From Mesotoga sp. (GTDB lineage: Bacteria; Thermotogota; Thermotogae; Petrotogales; Kosmotogaceae): 10,536 nt of DNA. Shown here one piece after another: positions 5,827-10,536 of this stretch (positions are counted from its first letter, which is position 1; every line of letters starts with the position of its first letter). The stretch is taken from positions 1-10,536 of the forward strand of contig WOZY01000222.1 in NCBI GenBank assembly GCA_011620045.1, read 5' to 3'. Made by a program: the position numbers and the translations under genes. The notes under the pieces are model-generated. The model searched no databases. It saw only the letters and a program-made list of their open reading frames with translations, and had not been told where the DNA came from.

Positions 5827-7626
5827 GTGCCCGCTGTTGAAAACACGGTACTTATTTGTGCCGGAGGTGCTTGCATTTCTGCAGGCGAGAAGAGCGTAAA
5901 AAACGTATTTGAGGAAACCCTGAAAAAGTACTCGTTGGAAAGTGTAGTCAGGGTGGTAGAAACGGGATGTATGGGTGCTTGTGACCTCGGACCCATTCTG
6001 GTGATCTATCCTGAAGGAGTATTCTATCAGAAGATCACGGCAGAGAATGCAGCTCGTATTGTAGAAGAACATATTCTGAAAGGGCGAGTCGTAGAAGATC
6101 TCTTATACAAAGGCGACTCGGGGAATCTTACTGAAAAGCCTCAGGAAGAGCTTCCTTTTTTCACTGAGCAAGTGAGAATCGCAACGAGGAACTTAGGGGT
6201 AATTGATCCTCTTTCAATAGATGAATATATTGCGAGGGATGGCTATTTCGCGCTGCATAAGGTCCTTTTTGAACTCAGTAGAGAAGATGTCGTTGAAATA
6301 CTGAAGAAAAGCGAGCTTAAGGGACGCGGAGGAGCGGGTTTTCCCACTTGGATGAAGTGGGATCTGACAAAGAAAGCAGAAGGCGACACGAAGTACGTAA
6401 TTTGCAACGCAGATGAGGGCGACCCTGGAGCCTTTATGGATAGGGCGGTTCTTGAAGGCGATCCCCACACAGTAGTAGAAGCTATGACAATAGCTGCTAG
6501 AGTAGTCGGAGCCCAGAAGGGGTTCGTGTATGTTAGAGCCGAGTATCCCCTTGCAATAGAACGGTTGACTCATGCTATGGCAATGGCCAGAGAGTATGGG
6601 TTTCTTGGTGAAAACATTCTCGGAACCGATTTCTCGTTCGATCTTGAGATAAGAATTGGTGCGGGCGCGTTTGTCTGTGGAGAAGAGACTGCTCTTATAA
6701 ATTCGATTGAAGGCAAGAGAGGAATACCCAGAGTTAAACCTCCCTTTCCTGCAATTAAAGGGCTATGGGAAAAACCAACTCTTCTTAACAATGTGGAGAC
6801 CTACGCTAACATCCCTCCGATAATCACAAATGGCGGCGAATGGTTCAGCCAGTACGGAGTGGATGGTTCTAGGGGGACCAAAGTCTTTGCTCTGGCTGGA
6901 AACGTAAAGAACACTGGTCTCGTTGAAGTTCCTATGGGCATCACTCTTAGAAAGCTGATCTTTGACATTGGCGGAGGCGTCCCTGGTGGGAAGAAGCTGA
7001 AAGCTATTCAGACTGGCGGACCAAGTGGAGGATGCATACCTCTAGAATTGATTGATACTCCAATAACATACGACAACATGAAAAAACTGGGCACAATAAT
7101 CGGTTCAGGTGGAATGATCGTTATGGATGAGGACAGTTGCATGGTTGATGTTGCTAAATACTTCTTGGAATTCACCGTGGAGGAATCTTGCGGTCAGTGC
7201 ACACCTTGTCGTGATGGAACACGCAGGATGCTCGAAATTCTTGAAAGAATAACGGAAGGAGAAGGAACTACGGAAGACCTTCAACTTCTGAAAGATCTTG
7301 GCGAAAACATAATGTCGACTTCACTTTGCGGACTTGGGCAGACTGCTCCACAGCCAGTGATATCAACAATGAGGTATTTCTGGGATGAGTATGAAGCTCA
7401 TGTCAAGGAGGGAAGATGTCCGGCAAAGAAGTGCAAGTCTTTGATACAGGTGGTAATTGATAGGGACAAATGCGTTGGTTGTACTGCTTGTGCCAGAGTC
7501 TGTCCCGTAGAAGCGATAAGCGGTTCGGTTAGAAAGCCTCACGATATAGATCCGGAAATCTGCACCAGATGTGGGAGTTGCCTGGCCGTGTGCAGATTTG
7601 GGGCGATTAGCAAGGTTTCACCATAA
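5827..7626 (+). CDS. hndC: NuoF/HndC (HydB)-type flavoprotein with N-terminal [2Fe-2S] and C-terminal 2x[4Fe-4S] domains
   Basis: This 599-residue protein should oxidise or reduce NAD(P)H through FMN and distribute electrons along iron-sulfur clusters. Domains in order: a thioredoxin-like [2Fe-2S] domain (about 1-90) with Cys11, Cys16, Cys48, Cys52; the 51-kDa NuoF core with GRGGAGFPT (167-175), NADEGDPG (194-201) and GAGAFVCGEETALINSIEG (278-296) for FMN/NADH; the [4Fe-4S] ligands Cys455, Cys458, Cys461, Cys501; a His525-Cys531-Cys536 motif resembling the zinc site I recall from HydB structures; and a two-cluster ferredoxin domain (Cys549/552/555/559 and 579/582/585/589). The GTG start has GAGAGGTGA 6 bases upstream, 16 bases after the HndB-like stop. 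The layout is that of HydB/HndC of electron-bifurcating hydrogenases, not of complex I NuoF. Its catalytic partner is not in the window. Confidence 0.95.
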   Translation: MPAVENTVLICAGGACISAGEKSVKNVFEETLKKYSLESVVRVVETGCMGACDLGPILVIYPEGVFYQKITAENAARIVEEHILKGRVVEDLLYKGDSGNLTEKPQEELPFFTEQVRIATRNLGVIDPLSIDEYIARDGYFALHKVLFELSREDVVEILKKSELKGRGGAGFPTWMKWDLTKKAEGDTKYVICNADEGDPGAFMDRAVLEGDPHTVVEAMTIAARVVGAQKGFVYVRAEYPLAIERLTHAMAMAREYGFLGENILGTDFSFDLEIRIGAGAFVCGEETALINSIEGKRGIPRVKPPFPAIKGLWEKPTLLNNVETYANIPPIITNGGEWFSQYGVDGSRGTKVFALAGNVKNTGLVEVPMGITLRKLIFDIGGGVPGGKKLKAIQTGGPSGGCIPLELIDTPITYDNMKKLGTIIGSGGMIVMDEDSCMVDVAKYFLEFTVEESCGQCTPCRDGTRRMLEILERITEGEGTTEDLQLLKDLGENIMSTSLCGLGQTAPQPVISTMRYFWDEYEAHVKEGRCPAKKCKSLIQVVIDRDKCVGCTACARVCPVEAISGSVRKPHDIDPEICTRCGSCLAVCRFGAISKVSP

Positions 7627-7637
7627 ACGGTTTTCAG

Positions 7638-7662
7638 GAACCCCCTTAGTGGGGGTTCTTTT
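7638..7662 (+). terminator. Intrinsic terminator or attenuator between the two NuoE/NuoF modules
   Basis: A perfect 8-pair stem GAACCCCC/GGGGGTTC with a 5-base loop is followed by TTTT then G. The stem is strong but the U-tract is short, so termination may be partial. It starts 12 bases after the HndC-like stop codon. I see no convincing promoter in the 34 bases between it and the next gene, so the second module may depend on read-through, giving lower expression than the first. Confidence 0.75.
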
Positions 7663-7696
7663 GCTACTTAAAAGAGGGTTGAAGGGAGGATTTTAT

Positions 7697-8194
7697 ATGT
7701 CTGCAGAAAATGTCCGTGAAATCGTAACTGATATCTATGAAAACATTAGCAGCCAGAGCCTTGAAAAAGGCGACGTGCTTATAAATACTCTTCACGCAAT
7801 TCAAGATCACTTTGGCAACTTCATACCAATCGAAGCGGCTGAAGTGATGAAGGATCTGACGGGATTGCCTCTCTCAAGAATCTATGAAGTTCTCACTTTC
7901 TATACAATGTTTTCTACTCACAAAAGGGGAAAATATGTAATTCGAGTCTGTAAGAGTCTTCCATGCCATGTAACCGGAGGACAGGCAGTAGTTGACTCCT
8001 TGAAGAACATTCTGGAAATTGATTTTGGTGAAACTACGACAGATGGCTTGTTTACTCTTGAGGAGACTAGTTGTCTCGGACTCTGCGGAGTATCCCCGGT
8101 AATGATGATAAATGATGAGGCTTACGGAAACCTTACTCCGGAAAGGGTCTCTGAGATCGTAGACGGCATGGTTTCAAGAGAGAGGAGTGAGTAA
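7697..8194 (+). CDS. NuoE/HndA-type [2Fe-2S] subunit, second copy
   Basis: This is a second NuoE-family thioredoxin-fold protein of 165 residues, with the complete ligand set Cys85, Cys90, Cys126, Cys130 (CKSLPC and CLGLC) and the same flanking features as the first copy (VLINTLHAIQDHFG, IYEVLTFYTMFS, TTDGLF). It lacks the N-terminal CPDC of the first copy. The start is the ATG at 7697, with GGGAGGA 7 bases upstream; an in-frame upstream extension into the preceding gene and terminator is rejected because it would translate the terminator hairpin. It precedes the second NuoF-type gene by 2 bases, so the two are surely co-translated and form a pair. Role inferred: relay between the FMN subunit and an unidentified partner. 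Confidence 0.93.
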   Translation: MSAENVREIVTDIYENISSQSLEKGDVLINTLHAIQDHFGNFIPIEAAEVMKDLTGLPLSRIYEVLTFYTMFSTHKRGKYVIRVCKSLPCHVTGGQAVVDSLKNILEIDFGETTTDGLFTLEETSCLGLCGVSPVMMINDEAYGNLTPERVSEIVDGMVSRERSE

Positions 8195-8196
8195 TC

Positions 8197-9819
8197 GTGA
8201 GCAAACCAATAACCGTCCTAGTATCCATAGATTCGAACAGTCTTCTTCTCGGTGCTAGACACTTCAAAAACTATCTTAGCACCCTGACAGAAAACTACAA
8301 TTTGAATTCCATCGTTGAAATCCTTGAGACCGGATCTTTTGGAGATTACGGAAGAGGAGTTCTTTTTCTCGTTCTTCCGGACAATGTGATGTATTCTGTT
8401 AAGAGTGAAGCAGACATTGAAATGCTGGTCATGGAGCACCTTCTTAAGGGAAGAAGAGTTGAGGAATTGATTGTTACAGACTTTGATTCAGCAGCACGTG
8501 TTGAAGCGACAGAAACTACGAAAGAAGAGAGAATCGTCTTAAGAAATGCCGGTTCTATCGATCCCCGGAATCTTGAGGAGTACATAGCCCTTGACGGATA
8601 TCAAGGCCTTGCAAAGGCTTTGAGATTGACTCCCGAAGATGTTATCGAAGAACTGAAGAAGAGTAACCTGAGAGGAAGAGGTGGGGCTGGTTTTCCAACC
8701 GGATTGAAATGGGAATTCACACAAAGAGTCGAGTCAGATGAAAAATACGTAATCTGTAACGCCGACGAGGGTGAACCGGGAACCTTCAAGGATCGACTGA
8801 TAATGGAAGGCGATCCCCATTCAGTGATAGAAGGGATGATAATTGCCGGATACGCAGTTGGGGCCAGCAAAGGATACATATATATAAGAGGAGAGTACTT
8901 TGAATCTGTCGCAAGCCTCAGGGGAGCAATCAGCAAGGCCTATGAGTACGGACTTCTGGGACAGTCGATTCTGGGTACCAACTTCTCATTCGATCTCTCT
9001 GTTAGGCTGGGTGCGGGAGCATATGTTTGTGGAGAAGAGACAGCCCTGATTGAATCTATAGAAGGTAAATCGGGAAGGCCAAGACTGAAGCCACCTTATC
9101 CTCCAGTCAGCGGTCTATACGGTAAGCCAACCGTAGTCAACAATGTGGAGACTTTTGCCTGCATTCCACCAATAATAGATAAGGGGGCAAGTTGGTTCAA
9201 GTCTATTGGGACAGCGTCGTCACCGGGAACAAAGGTTTACTCTTTATGCGGCGATCTTGTAAAAAGGGGAATAGTTGAAGTACCTATGGGTACTTCGGTC
9301 AGGGATCTCGTGCAAAAATATGGCGGAGGAGTTCCCAACGGCAGAACTCTAAAAATGATACAGACCGGCGGAGCAGCAGGAAGTTTTATCAAGCCCGAAG
9401 AGATGGATGCCCAGCTAGATTTCGACTCCTTCAAAAAGTATGGTGCCTCTCTTGGCTCAGGGGTGATTCTAGCGATTGACGATACACACTGTGCTGTCGA
9501 TATTGCTAGAAACCTAATGGAGTTCTTCGCCCATGAATCCTGCGGAAAGTGCGCTCCCTGCAGAGAGGGGACTCATGTAATTGTCCATATCCTGGATGAG
9601 CTTTCAAAGGGAAGAGGAACATCCGAGATGCTAAACCAACTGTACGATATATCCGAAACCATGGAAGAGTCATCCTTCTGTGGTCTCGGCCAATCCGTCC
9701 CAGTGCCTTTGAGATCCATTCTCGACAGATTCAAGGATGAATTCCTTGCGCACGTAAATTCTCCACAGTGTCCAGTCGGTGCCTGCAAATTCGAAAAATC
9801 CACAAAGAAAAAGAGATAG
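8197..9819 (+). CDS. NuoF-type flavoprotein, second copy, with degenerate N-terminal domain and no C-terminal ferredoxin domain
   Basis: This 540-residue paralogue of the 599-residue protein upstream retains the FMN/NAD(P)H core: GRGGAGFPT (160-168), NADEGEPG (188-195), GAGAYVCGEETALIESIEG (272-290), and the [4Fe-4S] ligands Cys449, Cys452, Cys455, Cys495. It also keeps His519-Cys525-Cys530, the zinc-site-like motif. Two parts differ. The N-terminal thioredoxin-like domain is still full length and alignable (TVLV, LETG, MEHLLKGRRVEEL), but the four cluster cysteines are Ser10, Ser15, Ser47 and Tyr51. The protein also ends right after CPVGAC with a lysine-rich tail (STKKKR), where the paralogue continues into two [4Fe-4S] clusters. 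It has a GTG start with GAGGAG 9 bases upstream, 2 bases after the second NuoE stop. The reading frame is intact, so this is not a pseudogene. A simple diaphorase with fewer electron outlets is the likely product. Confidence 0.94.
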   Translation: MSKPITVLVSIDSNSLLLGARHFKNYLSTLTENYNLNSIVEILETGSFGDYGRGVLFLVLPDNVMYSVKSEADIEMLVMEHLLKGRRVEELIVTDFDSAARVEATETTKEERIVLRNAGSIDPRNLEEYIALDGYQGLAKALRLTPEDVIEELKKSNLRGRGGAGFPTGLKWEFTQRVESDEKYVICNADEGEPGTFKDRLIMEGDPHSVIEGMIIAGYAVGASKGYIYIRGEYFESVASLRGAISKAYEYGLLGQSILGTNFSFDLSVRLGAGAYVCGEETALIESIEGKSGRPRLKPPYPPVSGLYGKPTVVNNVETFACIPPIIDKGASWFKSIGTASSPGTKVYSLCGDLVKRGIVEVPMGTSVRDLVQKYGGGVPNGRTLKMIQTGGAAGSFIKPEEMDAQLDFDSFKKYGASLGSGVILAIDDTHCAVDIARNLMEFFAHESCGKCAPCREGTHVIVHILDELSKGRGTSEMLNQLYDISETMEESSFCGLGQSVPVPLRSILDRFKDEFLAHVNSPQCPVGACKFEKSTKKKR

Positions 9820-9835
9820 ACAGACTGTAATGAAT

Positions 9836-9857
9836 AGCCGGGGCAACCCGGCTTTTT
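9836..9857 (+). terminator. Rho-independent terminator of the redox cluster
   Basis: A 7-pair stem AGCCGGG/CCCGGCT closes a stable GCAA tetraloop and runs into five T residues. It begins 16 bases after the stop of the second NuoF-type gene and should end the rightward cluster. No ferredoxin-domain remnant lies between stop and terminator. Confidence 0.92.
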
Positions 9858-9860
9858 CTC

Positions 9861-9869
9861 TGCTATAAT
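9861..9869 (+). promoter_or_regulatory. Extended -10 promoter for the membrane protein gene
   Basis: TGCTATAAT is a perfect extended -10. The -35 region would fall within the preceding terminator hairpin and has no consensus hexamer. The predicted start near 9876 leaves only about 10 bases before the ATG at 9886, so the ribosome-binding site GAGGTGA would lie at the very 5' end of the transcript. Confidence 0.6.
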
Positions 9870-9885
9870 TGCCGAGAGGTGAATT

Positions 9886-10536
9886 ATGGACAAGGGTAAG
9901 ATGATAGATTTAGTTGTTCTTATTATTCTGCTAGCCTCCATTATCGTTATTGTACTGATACTAACTTCCCTTCGCACGAAGAACAGACTTGAAAGAGTCG
10001 CGGCTCTTTCCGTTCTTTATAATGCCGGACTTGGAGCCGATTACAAGTCTCTTCTTACTACTCCATCATACTTGTATGATGATCGCGTACTTGATGCCTA
10101 CAGTTACTTTGCTGAAATAAACGACTCGTCGGAAATCGAGTTAAGCAACTCAGTAAGAATGCATAGTGTTCCTGAGAGTTCCCTTTTCGATTACAACCAA
10201 ACAATATCAAAGCTTTCATTGGGAAGATCAAGAAAGGAATACCCCGCTCTCAAAAAAAAGATATATTCACTGATAGAATCCAGTAGTCTGCTTTCGGACA
10301 GACCCGATACATTCAGAAATCGTCTCTCAGAAGAGATCTATAATGCGCTAATTGAATTCAGAGAAGTGAAGGTAGATATCATCGTCGGTGGTGAGATTCG
10401 AACTCTCGATTTGTCCCAGCTGGATCCTGCAATTGTGCTGGCGATCATGGCAGTTGAATCTTCCCTTAATCCCTTCGCCCTGATGGAGGAAAGGAGTATC
10501 GATGAGTCTTTCTCGGCTTTTGTCTATTCCAGGGGG
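9886..10536 (+). CDS. Membrane-anchored protein with the start of a lytic-transglycosylase (SLT)-like domain, cut by the right edge
   Basis: The frame is open for 217 codons to the end of the window. A single membrane helix lies at about residues 7-29 (LVVLIILLASIIVIVLIL), followed by a basic segment and a region of about 140 residues that I do not recognise, presumably outside the membrane. At 179-198 the sequence LDPAIVLAIMAVESSLNPFA fits the opening motif of SLT/Slt70-type lytic transglycosylases, in which the glutamate (here Glu191) cleaves the MurNAc-GlcNAc bond of peptidoglycan. The next motifs of that domain lie beyond the edge. The sequence just after the motif (LMEERSIDESF) departs from the usual NPxAxSxxGAxGLMQ pattern, so activity is uncertain. 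The ATG is set by GAGAGGTGA 3 bases upstream, a tight spacing. It is transcribed separately from the redox cluster. Confidence 0.75.
   Translation, partial: MDKGKMIDLVVLIILLASIIVIVLILTSLRTKNRLERVAALSVLYNAGLGADYKSLLTTPSYLYDDRVLDAYSYFAEINDSSEIELSNSVRMHSVPESSLFDYNQTISKLSLGRSRKEYPALKKKIYSLIESSSLLSDRPDTFRNRLSEEIYNALIEFREVKVDIIVGGEIRTLDLSQLDPAIVLAIMAVESSLNPFALMEERSIDESFSAFVYSRG

Noticed and set aside
7571..7696. Upstream in-frame extension of the second NuoE gene
   Set aside because: It would overlap the end of the previous gene and translate through the terminator hairpin; the ATG at 7697 has a strong ribosome-binding site and gives the normal family length.
4939..9819. Complex I (NADH:quinone oxidoreductase) operon
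   Set aside because: Only NuoE- and NuoF-type genes are present, with no NuoG, NuoBCDI or membrane subunits, and the 599-residue NuoF has HydB-type N- and C-terminal extra domains.

Overview
The window looks like a chromosomal segment from a bacterium of the phylum Thermotogota, probably a mesophilic or moderately thermophilic member such as a Mesotoga or Kosmotoga relative. This rests on inference. The pgi / small ORF / coaE / apt neighbourhood resembles my memory of the Thermotoga maritima TM1384-TM1387 region, the NuoE/NuoF-type hydrogenase-like subunits are typical of the group, the base composition is moderate, and strong GGAGG ribosome-binding sites occur with ATG, GTG and TTG starts. 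No tRNA, rRNA, CRISPR array or insertion sequence was seen.

Left part, minus strand. Read in transcription order, an adenine phosphoribosyltransferase gene (apt) is followed by glucose-6-phosphate isomerase (pgi), an unrecognised 85-residue protein, and dephospho-CoA kinase (coaE). The last three are joined by stop/start overlaps (ATGA, TAATG). An orphan sugar-type ABC solute-binding protein gene follows, with its own extended -10 promoter lying across the coaE stop codon, and it ends in a strong terminator (744-769). Further downstream comes the start of a major facilitator superfamily transporter that runs off the left edge. Between terminator and transporter lies a region able to form a nested hairpin (666-706) with a competing alternative.

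Right part, plus strand. A divergent promoter region (about 4839-4912) starts a redox cluster: a NuoE-type [2Fe-2S] protein (HndA-like), an HndB-like thioredoxin-fold protein and a NuoF-type flavoprotein (HndC/HydB-like, 599 aa) with an N-terminal [2Fe-2S] domain and a C-terminal 2x[4Fe-4S] domain. After a hairpin terminator or attenuator (7638-7662) comes a second NuoE/NuoF pair. That second NuoF (540 aa) has lost all four cysteines of its N-terminal [2Fe-2S] domain and lacks the whole C-terminal ferredoxin domain, but keeps the FMN/NADH site, the core [4Fe-4S] cluster and the His/Cys motif resembling the zinc site of HydB proteins. No [FeFe]-hydrogenase catalytic subunit (HydA/HndD) is present in the window. 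The cluster therefore encodes two versions of an NAD(P)H-oxidising module, one full and one pared down, whose electron-accepting partner must be elsewhere. This is the most interesting feature here.

After a second terminator (9836-9857), a new transcription unit with a very short leader encodes a single-pass membrane protein with the start of a lytic-transglycosylase-like domain, cut by the right edge.
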